A stretch of 64,000 nt of DNA, taken from the NCBI GenBank assembly GCA_024220505.1, contig JAKZZE010000034.1:124001-188000 (forward strand). Direction: 5' to 3'. This document shows, piece by piece, positions 36,176 to 48,101 of this stretch; the stretch's first letter is position 1; each line of letters starts with the position of its first letter. Origin of the DNA: Rhizopus arrhizus. Lineage: Eukaryota > Mucoromycota > Mucoromycetes > Mucorales > Rhizopodaceae. The position numbers and the translations under genes were made by a program. The notes under the pieces are model-generated. The model saw only the letters and a program-made list of their open reading frames with translations, was not told the origin of the DNA and did no database searches.

Positions 36176-36968
36176 CTTTACAAAGTATGAATTCAAAGAG
36201 AGATGATGATGTATATCAGAAAAGACTAATTTCATAAAGAACAAGATAATCGAATTTTTATTAATACAAATCAGATAGACAGAAACATGGTTTCGTTTCA
36301 TAAATACAAAAAAATGAATACTCACTTTTAAAATATAATGTTTTAAAAAACAAGTGTAAATATAGAAAATGACACATGTTTCAAAGTATGAATAATTAGT
36401 ACAAATGGTGTACAGGCAATTATTAACTAAACTATTCAATGTTTAAATAACATGCTGCTTTGCCGATAAACCGAGGATGATACTACATGTAAGCCAATGA
36501 TATAATCACGTATACTAACACATATGGGGAAAAAAAGTATTAAATTTAGAAACGTGCAAGTTATCTTGAATGTATTACGTCTATTTATTCCTTTTAATGA
36601 AATATTTAATATAACAGAAACATATCGGTCGTCATGAAAAAAAAAAAAAAGAGCATGAATTCAGGGGGCCATGATCTTATCATGACGGAAAGAGAGAGAA
36701 AAAAAAAATTACAAAGATTTGATTTAAATTCTCCTCACTTTTTTATTTATATAAACTTGAGCTTTTTCTTTTCTTTTTTTTTTTTTTTCTTAAAAAAAAA
36801 TCCTTTTCTTAAAGCTTGTAAACACAATAAAGAAGGGGGTTCAAAGACAGTAGGAAAAGAAAGAGACTTCAACTCAAGGGAAAGGATCTTAAATCTTCTT
36901 TTCTCTTTATTCAACAGCTTGCTTGTTACCCCCATCCTTTTTATTCTCTTGCTTTCAATACACAAAAA
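35563..36968. other. Intergenic stretch with a 38-nt poly(T) run
   Basis: No exon is supported between the divergent PAN1 and cyclin genes. A T run occupies 36138-36175, and A/T runs crowd the last 250 bp before the cyclin start. Confidence 0.5.
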
Positions 36969-38096
36969 ATGCATTCAACCCAATTGTTTTCATCAGCAGA
37001 GAATGTACTTACCCTGACACAGCTTGCAGACTTTGCAGCTTCCATGACGTATACAATGTGGCATACACGAAAACCAAGTACTAAAGTGACAAATGATATA
37101 AAGAAATCAAATATGACTTACTTGATGTGGCAAGCCAAAAAGCCTACTAAAAGAATGTTTTATGATCATACAACAATCTTTGTAGTTACCTCAACTTTTA
37201 AAAAATTCTGTTACCAGATCTTATCAGCAACTCAGCTCAAGGATTCTGTTGTCTATCTCTGTCTGAAATACATTGCAAATCTTTTGCAAGCCAATCCGAC
37301 GATTGAAGGTGCAGAAGGTTCAGAGTATCGTTTATTCGTTGTTGGACTTGTGTTGGCCAGTAAATTCTTGGAGGATAATACGTATACGAACAAGTCATGG
37401 TCTGAAGTAAGTGGAATGAAGATTCAAGAGTTGAACATGATGGAAGCTGAGTTCTTGGAAGCCATTGACTTTAATTTGTGTGTTGGTGCACAAGATTTTG
37501 CAATCTGGAAGCTCTTGTTGGAATCATGTCGTCAACGCTATCAATTTAGTAACGTAGATTCAGTTCAAGACAGACAAAAAGCCATCTGTGGCATACTTCA
37601 TACTATTGGATTATATGATGGTCAGTTCAGTCAAGATCCTGTTGATCTGTCTGTGAAAAGGAATGTGTTTCAAGAAAAGGAAGAAAGAACGGATCATATT
37701 TCTCGTATCACTGATTTATTGGAAAAATCATACAAGAAATATCTCGCTTCTGTTGAGCAGCAAGAGCGTCAAAGGAAAGCACAATTGTATTTAGATGATC
37801 TACGTAGACAATGGCAGCAGCAATCATATCAAACACAAGGACGCAGTGACCAAGAAAAATTATTGGCTCCGAACCAATTACCTGTCACTCTGCAACCACC
37901 TGCCGTTCTTTACGGAGGATACAGCAGTGCATGCCGCTATGCCAACCGCAGTAGACGTCCAGTCACCAATTTATCTCAAAAATCATGGGATCCTCTTACT
38001 TACAGTTTAAGTTGCCAAGGATCACTTGCTAATGCAAAAACAAATAACGAATGCTTAAATGATCCAAGCCCTATCTCATATAGAAACTTTTATTAG
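36969..38096 (+). CDS. Cyclin, Clg1/PCL-like
   Basis: A single exon encodes 375 residues. The N-terminal cyclin box (about 65-165) is clear: TFKKFCYQILSATQLKDSVV, the helix EYRLFVVGLVLASKFLEDNT, and NKSWSEVSGMKIQELNMMEAEFLEAIDFNLCV. This pattern is that of PHO80/PCL-type cyclins such as yeast Clg1, which bind the kinase Pho85. Residues after 190 are polar and Gln-rich with coiled-coil character (EQQERQRKAQLYLDDLRRQW). The first 65 residues contain a short duplicated motif (MTYTMWHTRKPSTK, then MTYLMWQAKKPTKR), possibly a duplicated first helix of the cyclin fold. No intron is needed, which is unusual in this window. The partner kinase and target are unknown. Confidence 0.8.
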   Translation: MHSTQLFSSAENVLTLTQLADFAASMTYTMWHTRKPSTKVTNDIKKSNMTYLMWQAKKPTKRMFYDHTTIFVVTSTFKKFCYQILSATQLKDSVVYLCLKYIANLLQANPTIEGAEGSEYRLFVVGLVLASKFLEDNTYTNKSWSEVSGMKIQELNMMEAEFLEAIDFNLCVGAQDFAIWKLLLESCRQRYQFSNVDSVQDRQKAICGILHTIGLYDGQFSQDPVDLSVKRNVFQEKEERTDHISRITDLLEKSYKKYLASVEQQERQRKAQLYLDDLRRQWQQQSYQTQGRSDQEKLLAPNQLPVTLQPPAVLYGGYSSACRYANRSRRPVTNLSQKSWDPLTYSLSCQGSLANAKTNNECLNDPSPISYRNFY

Positions 38097-38104
38097 CTTC
38101 ATGA

Positions 38105-38268
38105 CATTTTTCTTATTTTTTATTTTTATTTTTATTTTTATTTTTTTATTTTTGTTTTTGTTTTTGTTTTTTTTTTATTTTTTTTATTTTTTTTTATTTT
38201 TTTTTATTTTTTTTTTATTTTTTTTTTATTTTTTTTTTATTTTTTTTATTTTTTTTTATTTTTTTTAT
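38105..38268. repeat. T-rich (AT4-9)n microsatellite
   Basis: About 160 bp of almost pure T interrupted by single A residues every five to ten bases, plus a short GTTTTT patch (about 38153-38170). It starts directly after the cyclin stop codon and may serve as its 3' untranslated region. Confidence 0.85.
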
Positions 38269-38969
38269 ATGAATAAAATATTCTTGTATATTCATTTTGT
38301 GCAGCTTATTTAATAGTTATTTGTTTTATTGATAATATGTATATGCTAACAGTGTTCTAGGCTTTTTTTATATGCTTTGCCAAGAAACACAAAGATTAGC
38401 ATACATTTTTATGACTTGCTATATTTAACATGAAGTGTTACCTGAATTTAGACTGTGATATTATTTTGATAGTCAATGAACTTACGGACTTATTTTTGGC
38501 ATTTTTAACTAAATTTGATAAATTAAAAAGTAAATAAAGATAGTTTACTTGAAATCAAGCTGCATATTTATTTAATCTTAGATTAAACTGTAGAGCAGTC
38601 GACACAAAAGGCCTTTATTTTATTCTGAAGCTACAAGTAGTTTAATATATAATCATATATACAAGATACATGGTTAATTTATTCATCATTAAAAGCGAAT
38701 GTTCATTGAAATTGAGTTTTTTTTTTTTTTTTAAAAAAAAAAAACATAGAAAAACTTGCCGATCAAAATAAAAATGTAAAGCTGTAAAATAGGTCCAAGA
38801 AAAGAAAAAGAACAATTCCATTCATGTATTTTTTGGCAAAAATAGTACTCATTATGCACATGAAACTATTGAGAAATAGTGACGAAAAAGGCTCTAATCT
38901 TGCCAAATTGGTTGATGAAATAAAGGACAAGATGAATATCTATAAGCATAAAATAAATCATTAAGTCTC

Positions 38970-39176
38970 CCTGGAAACAAAGAGTTTGGTTGCGATTTAT
39001 ACCGTATTGAATGGCATAGTAATAGGAGCAATGGAGAAGATTTATATGAAGCTGAAGAATACAAAAATTGGAACACAGGTTCAAAATGATATAATATATT
39101 TGTTCAAAATAAATTTGGTTCAACAAGAACACAAGGACTGTTCGAGAAGGATTACGATGAGCTTAAAGGACTGTGA
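38970..39176 (+). pseudogene. Possible decayed coding fragment
   Basis: Sixty-nine codons in one frame are interrupted by a single TGA and end in a stop. They read like protein (PGNKEFGCDLYRIEWHS, GEDLYEAEEYKNWN, GLFEKDYDELKGL). Composition is protein-like rather than low-complexity, but no family is recognised and no flanking exon is seen. The rest of 38269-39610 shows no gene. Confidence 0.25.
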
Positions 39177-39610
39177 AAGATAAACTAAATTTATAAACCA
39201 ACCAAAGCAGGCATTTATATTGTGAACACATAGGTTGATATCTATTATCATTCATATAAGCTCTCTAAGTTTTCTTTAATTTTTACAAAACCCATCACAT
39301 CCACTCCACCTGAGCAATCATAAAACTTGACTGATGTTATTCAACTACTATTTACCTTGCTTATAATATAGAATGCCTTCGCTAGTTTCTTTTTACAACA
39401 CCGCACAAAAAAAAGATCACTTTTTCTGTGTAATATGATTTGTTAAAAATGATTGCCAGGGCGACGCCCCTTTTCTTTTTTTGTAAAAAAAGCAGTAAAA
39501 AAAGTTTCTTTTTTTATATTTTGAATAGTTACACTAATTGTAGTAATTAACAGCAAAAAAAAAGTTTTTTTCTTTTCTTTTTCTTCTCTTCTTCCTTACT
39601 TATATACCAA

Positions 39611-40414
39611 ATGAAACTAAATATTTATTTCATTCTTCTATGTTTATTATTCAAAAATATATTTTGCTTCTCAAATACAACAACAACAGAAACAGTCGAT
39701 CTAAATAGATTTACGCAATTATTATCTAATCACTTGTTATATGAACACATTGATAAAGCCTATTCACAACTATCAAGAAAGATTTCATTACAATTTAGAA
39801 ATGCAATTCATGTTAAAGTGAAGAAAGTGTCAAATAGTCAGAAAATTATTGTTCCTGTTGACGTGCAAATATTAAAAAGACAATTAAAAGGGGCGGTAGG
39901 CTGTGAGTATAGATATGCTTGTAATACAAGTACGATGTTTAACTTTGCTATTTTATTAGCATTTATTGAAGATAAATTACCTTCAATGTTAACCACAAGG
40001 CATGACATAAACAATTTACAAAATCAATTAGATGGTTTAATCTATGAATACTGCTCACACTCAATAAGCCAAAATGCAGCAATATCACAGCTATGCCTAT
40101 TAGAGAATCAAAATAAACTCTTGTTGAGAATGCATGAATACATGAATCAGCAAGTACGAGATATTTTACAGCAAGTAAACGAATTTGACTTGCCTAGATT
40201 ATTTGAAAAAACAAGAGCACAAATGAGTGGGATTCTTATCCACTTTAATCAACACACAATGGATCCACTTCACCACAAATTAGAATTAAAGCAAAAATAT
40301 AGCAATGATCATTACTGGATAACAAACGACATGATACAAGAGTTTATTTCCATTTTGAACCATGCGGAGGAAGAAGAAAATAATATTCAACATTTTATAG
40401 ACTTATCAAAATAA
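39611..40414 (+). CDS. Secreted or lumenal protein of unknown function
   Basis: A single exon encodes 267 residues. The first 20 residues (MKLNIYFILLCLLFKNIFCF) form a signal peptide. The mature part is helical and polar, with four Cys in two clusters (VGCEYRYACNTST, and EYCSHSISQ/SQLCLLEN), many Gln/Asn/His and no further membrane segment. It ends without a GPI signal or KDEL-type retention motif. A leader of short T and A runs and the start at 39611 directly before the signal peptide support translation. I recognise no domain. Long amphipathic helices (LLRMHEYMNQQVRDILQQVN) could make it a helical bundle. A lineage-specific secreted protein is the safest description. Confidence 0.6.
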   Translation: MKLNIYFILLCLLFKNIFCFSNTTTTETVDLNRFTQLLSNHLLYEHIDKAYSQLSRKISLQFRNAIHVKVKKVSNSQKIIVPVDVQILKRQLKGAVGCEYRYACNTSTMFNFAILLAFIEDKLPSMLTTRHDINNLQNQLDGLIYEYCSHSISQNAAISQLCLLENQNKLLLRMHEYMNQQVRDILQQVNEFDLPRLFEKTRAQMSGILIHFNQHTMDPLHHKLELKQKYSNDHYWITNDMIQEFISILNHAEEEENNIQHFIDLSK

Positions 40415-40855
40415 AATTACCCTTTTCCTTAATCTTGTCACTTTGCAAATATCCTTTTTTATCGCTTGTCTTTGCTAAATCTGGCTAAATTATTTATGAA
40501 CTCCGAATATCCATTTGGTACATGTCTTTTCTATTGGCTTTCTACCGCCTCTCTTTTCTAGTTTTACCCTTCTTATCTTGTTTACACAGCCTCTTGTCTG
40601 TCTTTCTATTTGGACTTAATCCTTGCAATGTCATCTCTTTTAATCATTTCTCTGCTATTATCAAATAATTTGTTCTTTTCAAAATGACTACCCATACTGT
40701 TCTGTATTTAATTCCATTATTTACTGGCTTGTCCATTTGATCTGGTAATATTAGCTTACTGTCATTTCTTCAACATCATGTGCTGCTAATAATTTTTTAA
40801 TTACAACATGATTTAAAAAGTACTTGACTTTGGTCCTTAAGCAGCAATTCTAGTC

Positions 40856-40889
<34 letters not shown>

Positions 40890-42002
40890 TATTTAAATCA
40901 ACATGGAGCTATTTTACACGTATTAATTAAGCTTCGTTTGTGTAGTTGCATAATTGTCTGTACTTTTCACTAGTGCTGTATGTTTTTATATTTCCAATAT
41001 CTTTTCATGTATTATTGGTCTACCTACTAATATCACTGTCCTCATCAACAACCATTAAAGCTCATTCCATCCGGACCATCTGGACATTTTTCCATATTTT
41101 TCCAGTGCCATTTTGACTGCGAAGGCATAATAGCACTTCTAATGGCATCAAGCATGAGAAGCCAATCCTTTATATCGCAAGATTCAAGCCGAGCTCTTCA
41201 ACATGGTAAAAGATGGCTCCAATAATCCAAGGCCTCCTATCCTAGAATCCAGGCTAAATATTCTTCTCAAAGTCAACTTAGCTAATGATGTATTTACGCC
41301 TGACATTGATTATACTAGAACACTTGATAGATTCTTGACTACTCTAAGCTCTTTCATCACCATCATACATCTTACCATGTAATTCTGGATTTCTCGAGGG
41401 ATTCTTGTAAAAGCGCACGTTGCAAATTGTACTGGAACAATTGGATGAATACTTTATTTCATATGAATGTGAGCTTAAAAGGTTTGTAGGATGGATAAAC
41501 TTAACTTTAGCCGAAAAAACAAGTAAAAAGGAATTAGCTTCATTCTGAAATAACCTATGGTAATAAGGAAATAAGTACTGAATAATCATAGTGTTGTATG
41601 AAGTTGACCATTTTTGAACAAAAGAGGGGAAGCGTGATGTGAAGTGGCTGTTTATTCCTTATGTGAATCTATAACATAGCTGGAGCTTTAGACAATGAAT
41701 GATGAGCTTTAATAATCATTAAAACTTTCATCTATAAAAAGCTTCTCTCTGATCTTTAATATTCTTTTTATTGAGTTCTTTGTAAGGCTTATTAACGGAA
41801 AGCCTGTGTTCTTGAGAAAACAGTATGTTTGTAACAACTCGTCTTTATCAAATATATACACTCTATGCCAACCTGTGATTTGCATGGTTCTTACAGATAT
41901 TATCATACAACATGAACAAGTAAATAAGTCGTTTTTTGTATAAAAAGGTAAAGATTATGCTTTAGTTGAACAGTTTTATAACTTAAAGGTGACAAAAAGG
42001 TT
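40415..42002. other. Intergenic stretch with one short protein-like open frame
   Basis: A 32-nt T run lies at 40857-40888. A plus-strand frame open from 41176 to a stop at 41382 reads RKIQAELFNMVKDGS, PPILESRLNILLKVNLAND and DYTRTLDRFLTTLSSF, which looks like an old coding piece. It has no usable start or recognised family. Nothing else was found. Confidence 0.35.
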
Positions 42003-43983
42003 TTACAAAACATATCTGAAAGAAGGATGACGGTCTCCTACTAACTCATCACCACCATATTTTTCAATTTCCTGTTGTTTTTGAACTTCGTTTAAGAAAC
42101 ACCTTCGGCTATTCTCTCGTGCTAAGAGAATTCTAAGAAGAATGACAAGAAGTGTTTGCATTGCCATACACGAAAAAGCAATGATGTTGCCGGCAAAGTA
42201 TTTTGGCGGGTCTATCAATTTTGAAAATAAGGTTGAATAAACATTGCTCATCATTTTCTTGTTGTAACTAACCGTAATATATTTGTCCGCCGATAGCGCC
42301 ACCAATTGTGCCCACTGAGACAATGGCTGCTGAGGCAACAGCCCGACGGGTTAGTCCGCCACTGTAAATAAATAAGTTAAAGGCATATAAAAGGAAATAA
42401 ATCGACTTACTAATTATTATTAAACCAAGCTACTTTTACTGCAACGTTTGCATATACTCCAACTGTGACTATACACGCAGCAATATAGTTGCCTGTCACA
42501 TTGGTAGGAGGCAGCAGTATCAACAATACAAATCCAAACAGTCCTAAAGCATTAGTAGCCATCATATGATAAGCCCGCTCAAAATACCGATCTAATTTCA
42601 AAAAAAAAAAAAAAAGAATCATCAAAAATTCAACGCACTTATAGAGGTGCAAAAGATCTACCTGAGCTCCAACCAACCAACACTGTTACCAAAAAGGCCA
42701 AAAAGTAAGGAGGAGTCGTTAGAGCTTGAGCAGCAGGAGCTGACCATGTGCCTAGGCCTGCAACAATAGAAGGCAAAAATAATGTCACACCTTGCAAGGC
42801 GCTGGTACCAGTGATATATATAGCCATGTATATGTAAGTCTTCCAGTCTGTAAACACAGATATAACTTGACTCCATGACCAAGAATGGTTATGTGAGGCT
42901 CCGGCGTCATCTACTAGTCTGCTGGCTGCGAACTCTCTTTCTTCTTTTGAAAGAAACCTTGCAGTTTCAGGGCTGTTGGGAAGGTACCACGCAGTAAATA
43001 GAGCCAATATGATGGTGGGAATACCTTCGATGATGAATAACCTAAGAATGATTGTTTAATAATTACTTTTTATCTTATCCATAAAAAGTAATTTAACTAC
43101 CATTGCCAGGTTTTTAATGTGCTGGTTGAAATTTGACTGATTCCGTAAGCAATAAGACCGCCAAATGCACCTGCAAGAGAGCTGAATGACCAAAAGAAAC
43201 TAATCCGACTACCATATTCCTGCCTTGTGTACCACAGTGACATGAAATAGATGACTCCAGGAAAAAATCCTAAAGTTTATAGAAAAATGTCTGTTAACTT
43301 TCATTTTCAAAATACTACTTGTATCTGATCACTTGCCTGCTTCAAATAAGCCTATAAGGAATCGGAAACTTGCTATCGAAGCAAAATTCTTGCTAGCTGC
43401 CATTGCAGTTGCAACCGTGCCCCAGAAACTATGCACAAATCATTTTAGAACGTGTAATCGTTGTCTAGTTCATACTTACAACATTAAAATCCCCAACCAG
43501 AATGATGGACGCCAGCGTCTCATAATAATATTTGAAGGCAAATCAAAGAGAACATAGGAGAAGTAAAAGATCGATAATGACCATTGATATTGAGACTTGG
43601 TCAAATCCAAATCTTTTTCCAGTCCATCAAGCTTGGCATTACCAATGTTTGATCTAGTTGTATGTTATTTAAAAAGATTGCTACATACAGCTTCACCCTC
43701 CCCTCCCCTATACCTATCAATATAACTTAAAAGATATAATACGCAAAGTAATGGCAGTATGCGTCTATCGAGTTTCCTAATTACAAGCGATCAATGACAT
43801 AACTTTATCATAAAAAAGTGATAAGTATATATACCCAACTAGCTTGGAAGTGAACGCGTCCCTTTCTTTTGATGCATATTCAGACTCGATAATAAGAGAG
43901 TTATTTTTATCATTGTCTTTAGTTTGGTGGGTATTCTCAGAGAGCTCTATTTTAGGCAGTGATAGAGCTTTTTCGGAAGCCAT
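42003..43983 (-). CDS. MFS anion:cation symporter, Dal5/allantoate-permease-like
   Basis: Nine exons on the minus strand (43983-43835, 43776-43714, 43653-43480, 43428-43337, 43269-43101, 43041-42662, 42591-42411, 42361-42273, 42211-42003) encode 501 residues in phase. The family signature is clear: RRILPLLCVLYLLSYIDRSNIGNAKLDGL, then FDLPSNIIMRRWRPSFWLG, then RFLIGLFEAGFFPGVIYF and YLPNSPETARFLSKEER. These transporters (Dal5, Tna1, Vht1 relatives) import allantoate, nicotinate, biotin or other organic anions at the plasma membrane. The substrate cannot be called here. A hydrophilic N-terminal tail and the central loop with the ETARFLSKEE block are normal. Intron 4 has a GC donor (GCAAGT) rather than GT. 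Confidence 0.9.
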
Positions 43984-44494
43984 AAGTAGTTTAAAGGAAA
44001 GAAAAAGAAGAAGAAAAACGACAACAGAAATTGAAATAATGAAGTTTTTATATGAATTTTTTAACTGGATCAATAGTAAACCATATATGGCTGTAGTTTC
44101 ACCATTGGTTTTGATATATAAAAAAGGGAATTGCTTCGTTATTCTCCACTGGTTTATGTAATTCTTTTTGTGTCATATATTTGGGGTTTCATTTATGGGA
44201 GCAAATGAAATGAATGCCCTTGGGGAATCTTTTTATTATTTATAAAAATAGCCGAAAGTGGATAATTTCACATTCTAAGAAAACACAGGTCTCTGTTTTG
44301 CAAATTGAAATTGATTTAAAATTAACTTTAGGAAAACAATATCGTAAAAAAAGTTGGACATCATTCAAATCTCCTTTAAAGCAATGGATTTACTAAACAT
44401 CGTTTGTAATACATTTTTCAAAAGCACTTAAATAAATAAAAGAAAGTAGACGTCATAGGATACAGAGGGCGCCTTACTCGTTTATTTTAAAACA
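43984..44494. other. Intergenic stretch
   Basis: About 500 bp between two minus-strand genes; no exon, RNA gene or repeat seen. Confidence 0.5.
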
Positions 44495-45500
44495 TCAATC
44501 ATCAAAAGGGACTCGTTTACGAATAAGTGTCAACCCGTCAAATAATGGAAGTATGACAAGTTCAACTCTTGGATCTTTGGCAATATGCGCATTGAAATTA
44601 TGAACTTTTGTTGCTTGTTTCCTTATGTTTTTTGAAACTTCTGCTTCTGTATGTCCAAATCCAGCTTGACGATGGACTTGTCCAAAAAATAACACTATGA
44701 TTAAAAGTTTTGGTACAGATTGTGATGGACAGAGTGATTTTATAAATACCATTATCAATAACTAGAACACCACGATCCGATAATAGGTTATGTTTCATGA
44801 TCAATTCATAGTAATTTATATAACTTCCTTTGTCAGCATCTTTTAAGAGTTAGTTCATGTTTCTTATCCATCTTTTCTCATTAATTTTACCTAAAAAGAT
44901 GAAGTCATATTCCAGTCCAGGTGATTCGTTGATCAGCGCGACAATGCTTTTAACGTCGTTAGCTCTTTTTTTTTTTTTTTTTTTTTTTTCAATTTACCTC
45001 TCACTAGCAGGCCCCACCTTAATCTCGATTTTGTTTTGCAGCTTTGCTAACCGAATGTACTCTTTAGCCACCTTGGCATGCTTTTCATTAAGTTCTAAGG
45101 ATGTCAATTTTGCTTTAGATGGGAGACCAGATCCCATAGCAATGGCTGAATATCCTGTAAAGCCGCCAATCTCAAGTACATTACGTGGTCTGAAAAGTTT
45201 TATCAGCTGACACATCAACTTGCCTTGAAGGCTACTTATCATCATGTTTGCATTAGAAAATTCATTTTCAGTTCTTTTTGCTAATGATTCCAATACATCT
45301 CTATAGGGTTGCTGAATGGATGAGCTGTAAACATCTGCATATTTTTCTTCTTCTACTCTTAAACGGCCATTGTCATTGCTAACAGTGCTAGTCACGATAG
45401 AAGTTGAATGACATCTTTTAAAAGAATTCGGTTTGATTAGCTGTCTCAAAGATTGCAATCGGAAACTGCGAACGATTAAAGAGCTCATGGCTTTATTCAT
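44495..45500 (-). CDS. SAM-dependent O-methyltransferase, catechol/caffeoyl-CoA type, probably mitochondrial
   Basis: Four exons on the minus strand (45500-44998, 44964-44891, 44839-44750, 44694-44495) give 288 residues. The fold is the class I O-methyltransferase of the O-MT_3 family: VLEIGGFTGYSAIAM (SAM-binding motif I), LTSLELNEKHAKVAKEYI, the metal-site Asp in DFIFLDADKGSY, VLVIDNVLFFG and a closing LPLFDGLTLIRKR. The VLEIGG and DADK motifs are those of metal-dependent catechol and caffeoyl-CoA methyltransferases. The first about 40 residues are basic and Ser-rich (SSLIVRSFRLQSLRQLI), a likely mitochondrial presequence. A second in-frame Met (45488) may be the real start. Intron 1 holds a 24-nt T run. 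The substrate is unknown; catechols or ubiquinone-like phenols are possible. Confidence 0.88.
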
Positions 45501-47037
45501 ACAAATAATAAAATATTTTCAGAAATAAATGTAATTTGTTCGGATACCGCCAAAAGACATTCAGTAGTGCTTTTTGTTGATAATACGATCAAACTGAGCT
45601 TATAATAGCATCTATGCTCGTTTGTATTATCTATACAGAAAGTCTGGAAAAGAAGAATTAAATACCCTTCACCTCATTTTAAGCCGCACTGACTTTTTGC
45701 ATCCAAGAACTATAATCATATTTTTATGTAAAATAAGGACTGTAACTTAAATGACCCAAGATGTTTTTGTCCCAGCAGTATTGAAATTTTGGATTCCTAT
45801 ATTGCTTTCGATTTGAATAGTGGCTGGTTATGCGTCGTTAAAATGAAGGCTGCTTTATATCCTTACCAGATAACTTTCTCTCTGCTTTAATATGCTTTTA
45901 TATTCTATTGCTGAGCGCTTTATTACCAAACTTGTCCATAGGCCATTTAAACATTGAGTGTGTTTTATTGGATTCTTCAATAATTTTTTTGATGCTCGAG
46001 AAGTAAGCATTCTACAAAGTAGAGTAAGAAATGACTGTACAGATTCCTTTTGAACATATAGAGACTAATTTGCTTACTCGAAATATTTTATAAGTACAGG
46101 TAAGATTTTCATAAAATGTAAAAATTACCATAGTGTAGTCCTCTAGCTTGGTTTTTAGCTATGAGATTCATAACTTGGCCAATGTACGTGTGAGACGTTC
46201 ACCTATGTACTTTTTGATTCATGCTATATTCTAATGATATCCATTAGAGCCATACTACTCTCAAGCTTATCCATAAGGGCGACCTATATCGTTTTCCATA
46301 TCCTTCCTTAAACCCCTTTCTTTTTTTTGTTTTGCTGGGATCAATTAATGCTACGAGTATCCTTATTATTTCTAATGATTGCTTTCAGAGAATTTAGACA
46401 AGTAATTTCAGTAAAAATGGTATGAAAGTTCAAGCTCCTTTCAAGCATATGGACAATATTCCAAACGGCATTAAAAGTCTCATTATTGTCAGCATCCTCA
46501 AATCTTCTCATAGCATTTCAGGTCCCCTTCCATATCACAAAGTTTGCGCTTTTGAAACTCAATATCAGTTTATCCCCTCTTCGTACTATGAAGCTTTATT
46601 CGTTATCAAGCCTCCGAGAGACAACATTGTGAAGATAAAAGGAACCACCCATCTTATAGGCGACAATAATCGTATTAACAGGAACAAACTTATAATGTGT
46701 GACTAGACATTGCTAATACTTTAAAGAACTTACACAATTTGATCAGTCTTCTTTAGACAGCCTATAGATGTTTCTTTGATAATCGTTATTCTCATTTGGA
46801 TCGACAATTAAAATTAAATATTAAACTAACAGCATTGTATTTCAGTATATATTGACTGAAGATTCTGCTTTTGTCTTCTGTACAGTGCCTCTTAGAGAAA
46901 TGATAAATAAGATTGAATGATGAGTAATTTGTACCTTTTTGTAGTTGCATAATAAAGTGACTGTTTATAATTAGCAGAAAAACTCCTCGCAGTAATTAAA
47001 TGAAAGTTTTGTTTCCTCTTGTTAATTAGTTATTGGA
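45501..47037. other. Intergenic stretch with one unidentified open frame
   Basis: A plus-strand frame at 46422-46706 (94 codons) reads FKHMDNIPNGIKSLIIVSIL, YHKVCAFETQYQFIPSSYYE and FVIKPPRDNIVKIKGTTHLI. Its composition is protein-like, but I cannot name a family, and it lacks obvious splice partners. It may be a relic of a mobile or lineage-specific gene. Confidence 0.35.
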
Positions 47038-47992
47038 ATGCAAGTATTAACAAGTGTGCAAAGAATTGCATCAAGATCTTCTCTACTGGTAAGCATGCTT
47101 TAAATAGTATTATATTATGGTTCTAGTCTTAAAATATTTTTTTAACAAAAAGGTGCGTACTGTTTCTACAACCACTTATACTCGAGTGTATAAAAAACCA
47201 GCAGTAATTCCCAAGAAAGTTGAAGAGAAGCCCAAATCAGTTGATGAAATAAAAACCGAGGCAATCCCAAGTGCTCCTGTCCCAATAACAGAAGTTGATA
47301 CACAAGAACAAGACTGGTCCACATCATTTTATGGTCTATCTTCTGCTCGATTTCCAGATAAAGTAGCCGAAGTATTACTTGAGCCTATTAAACCTGAGGA
47401 TATAGAAATTAAACCTGGTAACTTTAAAGAGTACAATTTTTTTTTTGTTTATTTACATAGTTGTATTTAGATGGTTTAATTTATTTACCAGAAATTAAAT
47501 ATCGTCGTATTCTGAATAGAGCATTTGGCCCTGGTGGCTGGGGATTAGCACCTCGTGGAGAACATACGATTTCACCCAAGAATATATCTAGAGAATATGC
47601 ATTGATTTGTGGGGGAAGGTTCGTTTCACAAGCAAGAGGTGAACAAGATTACTTTGATCCATCTGGTTTACCAACTGCATCAGAAGGTTGCAAAAGTAAT
47701 GCTTTGATGCGTTGTTGTAAAGATTTGGGTATTGCATCCGAGTTATGGTAAGATTAAATATGCATCTGTTCCTTAAATCTTATATGAAAATATACATAGG
47801 GATCCAGTATTCATTCGTAAATTCAAGAAAAAGTACTGTACCGAAGTTTGGGCAGAACATGTAACAACAAAGAAGAAGAAGAAATTATGGAAAAAGAAGG
47901 AAGATTATTTAGGTATGAAACCCTTTTTTTTTTCATAAAACAGTGTGTTGTTTAACAAATCATAAATAGAATATCCTTATAAAGAAACTTAA
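47038..47992 (+). CDS. MGM101: Mitochondrial genome maintenance protein Mgm101
   Basis: Five exons (47038-47088, 47153-47417, 47471-47747, 47800-47912, 47970-47992) encode 242 residues; the yeast protein has 269. Mgm101 is a Rad52-type single-strand annealing protein that maintains mitochondrial DNA. The conserved core is clear: [51 protein letters not shown], the [19 protein letters not shown] block and [19 protein letters not shown]. The C-terminal basic stretch ([17 protein letters not shown]), thought to bind DNA, is also present. The N-terminus ([17 protein letters not shown]) is a mitochondrial presequence. The acceptor of exon 3 was set at 47470 because the nearer AG breaks frame. Confidence 0.94.
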
Positions 47993-48101
47993 AAAGGGCT
48001 CACTATGTCACACTTTAGAATTGCATAAATAGGAAAGATTCTTTTTATTTTTTTTTATTTTTTTTCTTTCTTTTTTATATTAAAATACAAAACAATAAAG
48101 A

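Noticed and set aside
36134..36439. Minus-strand frame ending in a Lys run
   Set aside because: Its tail is the 38-nt T run, and the rest has no domain or splice support.
38059..38313. Phe-rich 84-codon frame
   Set aside because: It is translation of the T-rich microsatellite.
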